Source: Saccharopolyspora galaxeae
GTDB taxonomy: Bacteria > Actinomycetota > Actinomycetes > Mycobacteriales > Pseudonocardiaceae
Length of the DNA: 64,000 bases
Assembly (NCBI RefSeq): GCF_016526145.1
Contig: NZ_JADDUE010000012.1
Span: 62,001 to 126,000 of the forward strand
Direction: 5' to 3'
Shown here: positions 46,780 through 53,991 of the stretch, piece after piece
How positions within the stretch are numbered: position 1 is the stretch's first letter
Layout: the number at the start of each line of letters is the position of its first letter
Notes under the pieces: model-generated
The model's database searches: none
Seen by the model: only the letters and a program-made list of their open reading frames with translations
What the model was told of the DNA's origin: nothing
Position numbers and translations under genes: made by a program

Positions 46780-47104
46780 AGCGGCGGACTCGTCCGGCGA
46801 CGTGACCACCGCGCACATCCGTCATTCCCGGTGAACCCGCCGAGGAGCGAATTCGGCGTTACTGCCCGCCCGGGGCGGCCTCGTTCCCGGATGGCCGCGT
46901 GCCGGGCGGGTTCTCCGCGCATTTCCGCCGGATGCGGTACCTGCATCCAGGCGGATTCGTCGGGTGCGTGGCACTCCTTCGGGGAAATCCCCGTGGGAAA
47001 TGAATTGAGGGGTTTCCCCGTGTCATGCCGACAGTGCCCGCTCGTCTGCCCGGCCGCGAATAGTCTTCCCAACGTAATCAGATTTCGAGCGGAAGGAACC
47101 ACTC
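46780..47104. other. Intergenic region before the first mini-protein gene
   Basis: About 325 bp, no gene seen. A hairpin GGGGAAA (46981-46987) / TTTCCCC (47013-47019) with an internal second GGGGTTTCCCC lies roughly 85 bp upstream of the next start. AAGGAA precedes the ATG at 47105. Confidence 0.45.
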
Positions 47105-47329
47105 ATGCGTATCCGCAAGACCGTTGCCACCCTGGCCTTGTGCGCGGCGGGAATGTCCGTGCTCGGTGCGGGCACCGCCGTCGCCGAAGAAGTGGTGGGG
47201 CACTTCGACACGGCCGAGCAGTGTTCGGCCGAGCTCCAGCGGCTCGCCGACCAGGGTGACCCGGGTCCGCTGATGTGCGAACCGACCACCGATGATGACA
47301 ACGGCCCGCAGGTCCTCGTGCGTGGCTGA
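47105..47329 (+). CDS. Small secreted protein, paralogue 1
   Basis: A 74-residue exported protein with a signal peptide (MRIRKTVATLALCAAGMSVLGAGTAVA, cleavage expected after AVA), leaving about 47 residues: EEVVGHFDTAEQCSAELQRLADQGDPGPLMCEPTTDDDNGPQVLVRG. Two cysteines could form a disulfide. I do not recognise the family. It is clearly related to the protein at 47907 (same MR-x-R start, C-x2-EL-x-RLA-x-G core, CEP-x2-DDD tail). A strong terminator follows, so it is monocistronic. Confidence 0.8.
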   Translation: MRIRKTVATLALCAAGMSVLGAGTAVAEEVVGHFDTAEQCSAELQRLADQGDPGPLMCEPTTDDDNGPQVLVRG

Positions 47330-47341
47330 GCCCGGTACTCG

Positions 47342-47378
47342 AAACCGATCCCCCGCCGTGCGGCGGGGGATCGGTTTT
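47342..47378 (+). terminator. Strong intrinsic terminator after mini-protein 1
   Basis: Stem CCGATCCCCCGCC / GGCGGGGGATCGG with loop GTGC, flanked by AAA and followed by TTTTCG: the most classical rho-independent terminator in the window. Confidence 0.92.
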
Positions 47379-47906
47379 CGTCGGTGCAGAAGGGGAGTAT
47401 TCCGGAAACGGCCGGTTCCGCTCACTTCGGGCCCCGGTTCGGGCGGTGCGGCGTACAGGAGCCGCGGCGGAAGCTGGGGCTGCGTCGCTCCGGGCGTCGA
47501 AACCCCGAAAACGCGGGGAACCGTCCGGTCGCGAGGAATTCGGCGGCAGCGGTCGATTCCGGCGCGTGTCCGAAGCGGAACGGCGAAGCGACTTTCCCGG
47601 CCTGATCCGGTTGCTCGCGCAACCGGGCAGCGGTGGGATTCGCGCCCGCGAGAACCCGCCCGAGAGCTCGGGCAACCTTTGCGGTTGCAAGGTAGGTCTT
47701 CGGCGGCTCTTGAGTCGTCAAGGCCAGATCGCTCTCGGGCGGATCCGCCGGTTTCCCGGCAACCCCAGCCTGCGGTCGCCGCCGCCCCGCCGACAGAGGC
47801 GAAAGTCCTGGCGGCGCCGGACCGCGCTCAGCGGCACGGACCGCGCCCCGCGACTCCGCGTAGCATCCCGGTGGAAGCTCGAAGGCGTACAAGAAGAGGA
47901 ATGCTC
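47379..47906. other. Region between the two mini-protein genes
   Basis: About 530 bp. Frames are open on both strands, but I cannot support a gene. A small hairpin GCAACC-TTTGC-GGTTGC lies near 47668-47684. Composition is uneven, which fits inserted or decayed sequence separating duplicated genes. Confidence 0.4.
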
Positions 47907-48134
47907 GTGAGGTTGCGTAACGTCGTTCCGGCCGTGGCGCTGTGCGCAGTGGGAGCGTCCGTGGCGGTGCTGGGCGGCGCGTTCGACACGGAGCTGGTGA
48001 GCGAGGAACCCACCAGCGCCGCGTGCAAGCACGAACTCACCCGGCTCGCCCACGCGGGCTTCCCGGAGTCGCTGTCCTGCGAGCCGGTGCGCGACGACGA
48101 CCCGTCCGGCCCGAGCGACCTCCTGCACGGCTGA
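47907..48134 (+). CDS. Small secreted protein, paralogue 2
   Basis: A 75-residue paralogue of the protein at 47105: MRLRNVVPAVALCAVGASVAVLGGAF signal-like segment, then a core with ACKHELTRLAHAG, LSCEPVRDDDPSGP and a final LLHG. Both cysteines, the RLA-x-G and CEP-x2-DDD patterns are kept, while the rest has diverged. I prefer GTG at 47907 because AGAGGA is 6 nt upstream and because it aligns with the MRIR start of paralogue 1; the ATG at 47901 is too close to that site. Convergent with bioN. Confidence 0.75.
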   Translation: MRLRNVVPAVALCAVGASVAVLGGAFDTELVSEEPTSAACKHELTRLAHAGFPESLSCEPVRDDDPSGPSDLLHG

Positions 48135-48144
48135 GCCGACCCGA

Positions 48145-48750
48145 TCAGTCGTCGCCGACGCCCCGTGCCGCGAGCGCTTCCCCGAGTTCGTCGGCGTGGC
48201 GCAGGGTGCGCACCAGGAACGGGATGGCGAAGGCGGAGACCGAACGGTCCGCGTCGCGAGCGCGCTGGGCTTCGCGGGTCTCCGCCGCGATGGTCGAGAG
48301 CACCGCGATGGCCTGCATCGTCAGCCCCACCAGCAGTCCGGCCCGCTCCGGCCGGACGCCGAACCGCCGCAGCGGGCGCAACCCGCGCTCGACGGCGCCG
48401 ACCATGTCGTCGACCCGGGTGGTCAGGGTGAACAGGTTCGCCGCCGCCAGCGCCGCGAACAGCCGCAGCGCCACCACGATCGCCTGATCCAGCCCCAGCA
48501 GCCACCACTGCAACGCGAAGATCACCGCCAGCAGCGGGACCAGGAACCGAGCCAGCCGCCAGCAGCGTCCCGGCGAAACCCGGGCGACGAGGTAGCCGAG
48601 CAGCACCGCGCCCGCGAGCACTCCGAGCGGAGTCGGCGCGGCGAACACGAAGATCAGCACCGCGAGCGCCAGCAGCGCCAGGAACTTCACGCCCGCCGGA
48701 ACCCGGTGCAGCGGGCTCGTTCCCGGCTCGTACAGCCCGAGCGGGTTCAT
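48145..48750 (-). CDS. bioN: ECF transporter transmembrane subunit, biotin type
   Basis: The T component of an energy-coupling-factor importer, 201 residues, with about five membrane segments (FLALLALAVLIFVFAAPTPLGVLAGAVLLGYLV, FLVPLLAVIFALQWWLLGL, IVVALRLFAALAAANLF, AGLLVGLTMQAIAVL). It couples ATPase movement to the BioY subunit through Ala-Arg-rich helices (ERGLRPLRRFG, REAQRARDADRS). ATG overlaps the bioM stop. Last gene of the bioY operon, so biotin is the expected substrate. Confidence 0.88.
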   Translation of the reverse strand: MNPLGLYEPGTSPLHRVPAGVKFLALLALAVLIFVFAAPTPLGVLAGAVLLGYLVARVSPGRCWRLARFLVPLLAVIFALQWWLLGLDQAIVVALRLFAALAAANLFTLTTRVDDMVGAVERGLRPLRRFGVRPERAGLLVGLTMQAIAVLSTIAAETREAQRARDADRSVSAFAIPFLVRTLRHADELGEALAARGVGDD

Positions 48751-49421
48751 CCGGCCAGCTCCCGATACCGCGTCAACGCCGCGTCCGGCGAGTCGTCGGC
48801 GGCCACCTGTCCCCGGTCGAGCACCACCACCCGCTCGAAGTCCTCCAGCAGGTGCAGGTCGTGCGTGACCAGCAGCACCTGCTGCGGCAATTCCCGCAGC
48901 AACTCCATGAAGTGCCGCTTGTTGCGCAGGTCGAGCAGCGTCGTCGGCTCGTCGCAGACCAGCACGTCCGGTTCCAGCACCAGCATCGAGCACAGCGCCA
49001 GCAGCTGCTTCTGCCCGCCGGAGAGCTGGTGCGCCGGGTGCTGCTCGTACCCGCCGAGGCCGTGCTGCGCGAGTACTTCGGCCGCGCGCCGCTCCCGCTC
49101 CGCTTTCGGAATTCCGCGGCGCCGCAACGAGAACGCGACGTCCTCACCGGCGGTCGGCATCACGATCTGGCTGTCCGGGTCGGTGAACACGAAACCGACG
49201 CGCTTGCGCACCGCCCGCCCGTTCTTCGCCGGGTCCAGCCCGTCCACCAGCACGCGGCCCCGCGTGGGCGTGACCAGCCCGTTGACCATCCGCGCCAGGG
49301 TGGACTTGCCGGAGCCGTTCGCACCGACGAACGCCACCCGCGGCTCGCGCAGCCGCAGGTCGACGCCGGTGAGCACGGAGTGCTCGCCGTAGGAGTGCGC
49401 GACGTCTTCGAACTCGATCAA
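48747..49421 (-). CDS. bioM: ECF transporter ATPase, biotin type
   Basis: A 224-residue ATPase of the biotin importer. Walker A FVGANGSGKSTLARMVNGL, Q-loop FTDPDSQIVMPTAGEDVAFSL (typical ECF Q-helix), signature LSGGQKQLLALCSMLVLEPDVLVCDEPTTLLDLR with Walker B, and switch His in LVTHDLHLLEDF. TTG at 49421 is within reach of GGGAG and overlaps the thiolase stop by 4 bp. Single ATPase, so it acts as a homodimer with BioN and BioY. Confidence 0.92.
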   Translation of the reverse strand: MIEFEDVAHSYGEHSVLTGVDLRLREPRVAFVGANGSGKSTLARMVNGLVTPTRGRVLVDGLDPAKNGRAVRKRVGFVFTDPDSQIVMPTAGEDVAFSLRRRGIPKAERERRAAEVLAQHGLGGYEQHPAHQLSGGQKQLLALCSMLVLEPDVLVCDEPTTLLDLRNKRHFMELLRELPQQVLLVTHDLHLLEDFERVVVLDRGQVAADDSPDAALTRYRELAG

Positions 49422-50536
49422 CCCACTCGCTCCCACGCGCTCGCCACGCCTAGCCCGCCGCCGGAGGACAGGGCCGCCACTCCGGTGCGCGGCCCGTTCT
49501 CGCGCACCATGCGGCTGAACAATCGCACCACCAGGACCGCGCCGGACGCTCCCCAGGGGTGCCCGAGCGCGACGGCGCCGCCGTCCGGGCTGATCGTGCG
49601 CTCGTCCAGCCCGGCCGCGTCCGCGCACGCCAGCACCTGCCCGGCGAAGGCTTCGGTGAACTCCACCAGCTCCGGCCGGTCCTGCAGCACGGCCTGCAAG
49701 GCGGGTACCGCGCCGAGCCCGAGCCGGTTCGGGTCCACGCCCGCGGTCCGTTCGGCGGCCAGCCGCAGGCCGGGCACGCCGAGTGCGCGGCGCTCGTCCT
49801 CGGTGGTGAGCAGCACTGCGGCCGCCCCGTCGCTGACGCCGCACGAGTTCGCGGCGGTGGCCGTGCCGTCCGGGGTGAACGCGGGGCGGAACCGGCTCAG
49901 CCGCTGCGCGGTGAAGTTGCGCCGCGGGCGTTCGTCGCGCGCGGCGCCGACCTCGACGAGTTCGGCGTCGAACCGGCCGGAATCCTGCGCCGCGATCGCG
50001 CGGGCGTGGCTGCGCGCGGCGAAATCGTCCTGGCGCCGGCGGGAAACGCCCGCCTCGGCGGCGACCAGGTCGGCGGCCGGGCCCATGTCCGGGTCGCCGA
50101 TGTCGGCCGGGGCGAACGGGGCGCGCGAGTAGAACCGCGGTGGCTCACCGGCGGTGCGCGGTCGCCACGCCCGCCACGGCGCGGTCGACGGGCTCTCCAC
50201 GCCACCGGCCAGGAACCGATCGCCGACCCCGGCGCGCAGCAGCGCCGCAGCGGTGAGGATCGCGCTGAGCCCGCTGGCGCACTGCCGATCCACCGTCATG
50301 CCGGGCACGTCGAACCCGAACCCGGCGCGCAGCGCGGCGACCCGCGCCGGATTCCCGCCCGGCCCGAGCGCGTTGCCGAGCAGCACGTCGTCCACGGTGT
50401 CCAGCCCGGAATCGGTGAGCGCGGCGCGCAGCACCGGAGCGGCGAGCTGATCGGTCGCCACATTGCGCAGCACGCCACCGACTTCTCCGATCGGGCTGCG
50501 GCGCGCGGCGATGATCACGGGTGTCCGGTCGGTCAC
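49418..50536 (-). CDS. Thiolase-family acetyltransferase in the bioY operon, second catalytic Cys missing
   Basis: A 372-residue thiolase. The acyl-accepting Cys is present in VDRQCASGLSAILTAAALL and the GGAVALGHPWGASGA histidine motif is intact. The usual C-terminal C-x-G (CIGGGQG) reads AALSSGGGLGVASAW, so the general-base Cys is Ser. It sits between an acyl-CoA ligase and bioM, the same order as Bacillus yhfU-yhfT-yhfS (BioY, ligase, thiolase), a biotin-regulated set. It may process short acyl chains for pimeloyl precursor, or have a non-standard condensation role. GTG at 50536 overlaps the ligase stop. Confidence 0.85.
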   Translation of the reverse strand: MTDRTPVIIAARRSPIGEVGGVLRNVATDQLAAPVLRAALTDSGLDTVDDVLLGNALGPGGNPARVAALRAGFGFDVPGMTVDRQCASGLSAILTAAALLRAGVGDRFLAGGVESPSTAPWRAWRPRTAGEPPRFYSRAPFAPADIGDPDMGPAADLVAAEAGVSRRRQDDFAARSHARAIAAQDSGRFDAELVEVGAARDERPRRNFTAQRLSRFRPAFTPDGTATAANSCGVSDGAAAVLLTTEDERRALGVPGLRLAAERTAGVDPNRLGLGAVPALQAVLQDRPELVEFTEAFAGQVLACADAAGLDERTISPDGGAVALGHPWGASGAVLVVRLFSRMVRENGPRTGVAALSSGGGLGVASAWERVG

Positions 50537-51897
50537 GGTCGTTCCTGCGAAGGGGTGCTCGGGCGCAAGACCTCGGCTTGCGGCGCGCCGTTGCGCAGCC
50601 ACTCGTCCAGCACGCCGCGCGCGGGTTTCCCGGAGCCGGTGCGCGGCAGCTCGGGCACGGTCAGCCAGCGCCGCGGGCGCTTGACGGGCTCCAGCTCGCG
50701 AACCCGGGCGCGCAGCTCCTCCCGCGTCGCGGGCGCGGCCGGATCGACCTCGACGACCGCCGTGACGAGCGCGCCGAGGCGGGGGTGCGGCGTCCCGGTC
50801 ACCAGCACCTCGCGGACGCCCCGGCCGCGCAGCGCGGACTCGACCTCTTCGGCGGCCACCAGCGTCCCGCCGGTGCTGATCGTGGCGCTGCAGCGACCGA
50901 GCACGCTCAGCCCGCCGTCGTCGTGCCGGACGGCGCGGTCGCCGACGCTGATCCGGTCCGATTCCGGGGCTTCCAGCACGCCTTGCCGCAGGTAGCCGTC
51001 GAAGGCCAGCTCCGAGCGCACCCGCAATTCGCCTTCGCTGACCGGATTTCCTTGCGCATCAAGGATTTCCACGTCCACCACCGGCCGCAGCCGATGCTCG
51101 CCGCGGCGCAGCGCGATCAGCGAGGTCTCCGCGGAGCCGTAGTACTCCAGTAATTCGCAGCCCGGCAGCAGCGCGTGCAGCCGCGTCTCCAGCTCGGGCG
51201 CCAGGTCGGCCCCGCCGCAGACGATCAGCCGCAGCGCACAGGAGGCACGCAGCTCGGGATGCCGCTCCCACACCGAAAGCAACTCGGCGAGCATCGCGGG
51301 GACGACGTGCACGACCGTCGCGTGCAGGCACTCCTGCGCGGCGGTGCGCGCGGACCAGCGCCGCAGCAGGCGGACATCGCGGTCCTGGTGCAGCGCGTGC
51401 AGCGCGCCGAACAGGTACAGCGAGGAACTCAACGGCCCCGGGATCAGCGCGGAATCGTCGTCGCGCAACGGTGCGTCGAGCGCGGTGAAGCTGCGCAGCC
51501 AGGACTTCCGGGATCGCGCCAGCACTTTCGGCGTGCCGCTGCTGCCGGAAGTGGTGGGCAGGTAGAACCAGGTCAGCTCGTCGCCGCGCGGCGTTTCCGG
51601 CGGCTCGCCCGGAATCGGCAGGCCGCGGACCACCCGGCCCGGTTTCGCCTCGTCCAGCACGTCCTGCGGCCGCGGCCAATCCGGGTCGACGATCAGCGTG
51701 GCGGCTCCGGCGAGGTCCGCGCCCAGCAGCCAGCACAGCCGGTGCAGCGGGTCGGGGTCGTCGACCGCCACCCGATCGACTCCGGCGAGTTCGCCCGCCG
51801 CGCCCTGCGCGTGCCGCATGATCTCGGCGCCGTCGAGAACGTCCGCACCGCACGACACGCCGGCGGTGAGTCGGCGCCCGAGGATCGGCAGGGTCAT
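50533..51897 (-). CDS. Acyl-CoA ligase (ANL superfamily) in the bioY operon
   Basis: A 454-residue adenylating enzyme. P-loop-like TTSGSSGTPKVLARS, adenine motif LEYYGSAETSLIALRRGE, GDRAVRHDDGGLSVLGRCSATI hinge and catalytic Lys near the end (LPRTGSGKPARGVLDEWL). It is shorter than typical FadD (~520), in the size range of YhfT-type ligases that accompany BioY in Firmicutes. It may activate pimelate or a short dicarboxylic or fatty acid to a CoA ester used by the next gene's thiolase. ATG overlaps the bioY stop by 4 bp. Confidence 0.85.
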   Translation of the reverse strand: MTLPILGRRLTAGVSCGADVLDGAEIMRHAQGAAGELAGVDRVAVDDPDPLHRLCWLLGADLAGAATLIVDPDWPRPQDVLDEAKPGRVVRGLPIPGEPPETPRGDELTWFYLPTTSGSSGTPKVLARSRKSWLRSFTALDAPLRDDDSALIPGPLSSSLYLFGALHALHQDRDVRLLRRWSARTAAQECLHATVVHVVPAMLAELLSVWERHPELRASCALRLIVCGGADLAPELETRLHALLPGCELLEYYGSAETSLIALRRGEHRLRPVVDVEILDAQGNPVSEGELRVRSELAFDGYLRQGVLEAPESDRISVGDRAVRHDDGGLSVLGRCSATISTGGTLVAAEEVESALRGRGVREVLVTGTPHPRLGALVTAVVEVDPAAPATREELRARVRELEPVKRPRRWLTVPELPRTGSGKPARGVLDEWLRNGAPQAEVLRPSTPSQERP

Positions 51898-52484
51898 TCC
51901 CGCGCCGTCCGGGAACCGCCCTGCGCAGAACCACTCAGCGAAGCGGGCAACGCCCGGTGCACCGCCACCGCGACCAGCGAAACCAGCACCAGCTTCACCG
52001 CGTCACCCGGCACGAACACCAGCGATTGCACCGCGGCCGCACCGAGATCACCGGTGAACGCGGCCCAGTACGGAATGCCGACCAGGTAGTCCACCGCCAC
52101 CCCGGCCAGGTTCGCCAGCAGCAGCACCGCGAGCCCCGGACGCGGCGTCGCCCGCTGCACGATCAGCCCCACCACGAACGCCGACAGCAGCCAGCCCAGC
52201 AGGAACCCGCCGCTCGGCCCGGCGAACGGCGCGATGCCGCCGCGGCCACCCGACAGCAGCGGCAACCCGATCACCACGAGTCCCAGGAACAGCAGCACCG
52301 ATGCGCCTCCGCGGCGGGCACCGAGGATGCTGCCCGCCAGCAGCGGCCCCATGTTCTGCAGCACCACCGGCACCGCGGCGCCGCCGAGGTAGAACCCGGG
52401 GAACAGGCCGAGCACGGCGATGAACGCCGCGAACACCACGGTCCGGGCCAGCTCGGTGGCCGGGGCAGTGCGTTGTCCAGGCAC
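51894..52484 (-). CDS. bioY: Biotin transporter substrate-binding subunit
   Basis: S component of the biotin ECF importer, 196 residues with six membrane segments (TVVFAAFIAVLGLFPGF, GSILGARRGGASVLLFLGLVVIGLPLL, GGFLLGWLLSAFVVGLI, LAVLLLANLAGVAVDYLVGIPYWAAF, AAAVQSLVFVPGDAVKLVLVSLVAVAVHRAL). The GGIAPFAGPSGGFLLGW and FVPGDAVKLVL blocks are BioY signatures. First gene of a five-gene operon whose members all overlap by 4 bp. A palindrome lies upstream in the gap shared with the divergent GRAM gene. Confidence 0.94.
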   Translation of the reverse strand: MPGQRTAPATELARTVVFAAFIAVLGLFPGFYLGGAAVPVVLQNMGPLLAGSILGARRGGASVLLFLGLVVIGLPLLSGGRGGIAPFAGPSGGFLLGWLLSAFVVGLIVQRATPRPGLAVLLLANLAGVAVDYLVGIPYWAAFTGDLGAAAVQSLVFVPGDAVKLVLVSLVAVAVHRALPASLSGSAQGGSRTARE

Positions 52485-52535
52485 GACGACTCCTCACCGA
52501 TCGCGGTCCGGCGTCAACCTACCCGGCTCGGCCTG

Positions 52536-52554
52536 CGGAACAGAAAGTGTTCCG
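52536..52554. promoter_or_regulatory. Palindrome upstream of the bioY operon
   Basis: CGGAACA-GAAAG-TGTTCCG, perfect 7-bp arms, 52 bp upstream of bioY in the divergent region with the GRAM gene. It is a candidate biotin-responsive operator, though spacing differs from the BioQ and BirA boxes I remember. Confidence 0.5.
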
Positions 52555-52559
52555 TCCCA

Positions 52560-52576
52560 TTGTGGACACTCCACAA
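52560..52576. promoter_or_regulatory. Second palindrome between bioY and the GRAM gene
   Basis: TTGTGGA-CAC-TCCACAA, perfect 7-bp arms, 5 bp from the previous palindrome. Alternative operator or part of the GRAM gene promoter. Confidence 0.4.
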
Positions 52577-52659
52577 CCGGGCGGTGCCGGGCTTGCCCGC
52601 ATTCCCCGGCTGCCGCGAAGATCGCGCCCGGCCCTACCCGAGTCCCGAAAGGGGAAGTC

Positions 52660-53031
52660 GTGACCACGCAACTACCCGGCAACGTCGCTCCCACCGATGA
52701 CGGCGAGATCGTCACCTGGCGCCGCTGGGCGAACCGGACGCAGAGCAATTCCCGCGCCGCCGGCGGCAGGCTGTACCTGACGAACCGGCGAGTGCTGTTC
52801 TGCCCGCACGCCTTCGACGCCAACACCGGTGGCGAATACCGGAGCATCCCGCTGGCGGCGATCACCGAGGTCGGCAAGCAGCCGCGCACCCTGAACCTGC
52901 GCGCCGCGTACAACGGCGGCCTGCGCACCCGACTGCGGATCGACTGCGCGGACGGCTCCACCGAACTGTTCGTCCTCAACAAACTCGACCAGGTCATCAC
53001 CGAGATCCGCGCCGCGACCGGCCCGGCCTGA
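52660..53031 (+). CDS. GRAM-domain protein
   Basis: A 123-residue soluble protein with a single GRAM/PH-like domain: NSRAAGGRLYLTNRRVLFCPHAFDANTGGEYRSIPLAAITEVGKQPR ... LRIDCADGSTELFVLNKLDQVITEIRAA. The LYLTNRRVLF block is the domain hallmark. Such domains bind lipids or peptides; no partner domain is present. GTG at 52660 follows AAAGGGGA. Divergent from bioY and alone in its transcript. Confidence 0.78.
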   Translation: MTTQLPGNVAPTDDGEIVTWRRWANRTQSNSRAAGGRLYLTNRRVLFCPHAFDANTGGEYRSIPLAAITEVGKQPRTLNLRAAYNGGLRTRLRIDCADGSTELFVLNKLDQVITEIRAATGPA

Positions 53032-53056
53032 ATCCCTGGTACCGCGTCGTTGCCGC

Positions 53057-53083
53057 GCCCGGCGACGGTTGCTGCCGCCGGGC
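53057..53083. terminator. Hairpin between convergent GRAM and DUF3800 genes
   Basis: Stem GCCCGGCG / CGCCGGGC with an 11-nt loop, 26 bp past the GRAM stop. Probably serves both genes. Confidence 0.55.
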
Positions 53084-53182
53084 AGTCCTGGTGCCGACCG
53101 CAGGCATCGTGTACATTGGTCGTCGCGGACCCGTCCCATGTGCTTGGGGTAGCGGGTCTTGCTTATTGTCCGGGGCGAGTTT

Positions 53183-53866
53183 TCAGGCCAGGTGCCGGTC
53201 GAGTGGCTCTACGCCGCTCGTCGAGCAGTCCGCGAGCAGCGTGAACCACTCCCACGCGAACGGCTTGCCGACCATGCGCTCGACCCGCATGAACGCCGCG
53301 TACGCCACCAGATCAGCCATCTGCACCCACTGGCTGTGGTGCGAGTGCTGAAACAGCGGATCCTCGATCACCGAGCGCGTCGCCAGCTTCAACTCCCGGT
53401 GCGCACCGCGATACGTGTGATCACTGCCGTCCCCGTCCATCATGATCAGGCCCAGCTCGCCCGCCGCGGTCAGACGTGCGTCCAGGTACCGCACCAGCCG
53501 CGCGTACGCATCCGCCTTCGCCGCCGGATGCTTCACTCCGGGCGTCGTCCGCAGAAAGACCGCGCCTGCCGCCAATCCGTCCAAACCGTCAATGGTCGAC
53601 AGCGCATCACGCATCACCTGCGACCGATTCGGCTTCGCCGTGTCCCAGTCCGTGCCCGTCGGTCGCCCGCGCCCGCCCAGGAACTTCGTCGCGTGCAGCT
53701 CGTAGTCGGTGGCCAGCCCGATCGAGCGGTACAGCTCCTGCCGCCAGTCCAGCCAGCCGCGCAGCACCTGATTCCACGCCCCCAGTTCAAGCTCCACCCA
53801 GCCGAAGACGTTGATTCCGTGCTGCTCCGAGCCGGAGTCGTCGACGTAGAACACCCGCACGATCAT
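53183..53866 (-). CDS. DUF3800 protein
   Basis: A 227-residue protein starting MIVRVFYVDDSGSEQHGINVFGWVEL. The FYVDDSG strand and the downstream MMDGDGSDHTYRGAH and WVQMADLVAYAAFMR blocks are DUF3800 features, a family proposed to have an RNase H-like fold with acidic catalytic residues (Asp in VDDSG, Asp in DGDGSD, Asp in QMADLVAY). These proteins recur in phage-defence and mobile regions but no partner system is seen here. ATG at 53866 begins the conserved strand; the open frame to 53959 is not conserved-looking. Confidence 0.78.
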   Translation of the reverse strand: MIVRVFYVDDSGSEQHGINVFGWVELELGAWNQVLRGWLDWRQELYRSIGLATDYELHATKFLGGRGRPTGTDWDTAKPNRSQVMRDALSTIDGLDGLAAGAVFLRTTPGVKHPAAKADAYARLVRYLDARLTAAGELGLIMMDGDGSDHTYRGAHRELKLATRSVIEDPLFQHSHHSQWVQMADLVAYAAFMRVERMVGKPFAWEWFTLLADCSTSGVEPLDRHLA

Positions 53867-53991
53867 GACCACACCGTACGGAACGTGATCGGAAGAAAAC
53901 CCACCGTGTTCGTTCGCGGCTCCGCTCACCATCGGCGAGCAGGGGAGCGGGCCCCGCAACCGCCGCTTGATCGGCGACCGCTCCTGCGCCG

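Noticed and set aside
52560-52576. TTGTGGA...TCCACAA read as DnaA boxes
   Set aside because: The DnaA box is TTGTCCACA; neither arm matches and there is no cluster of boxes or other sign of an origin.
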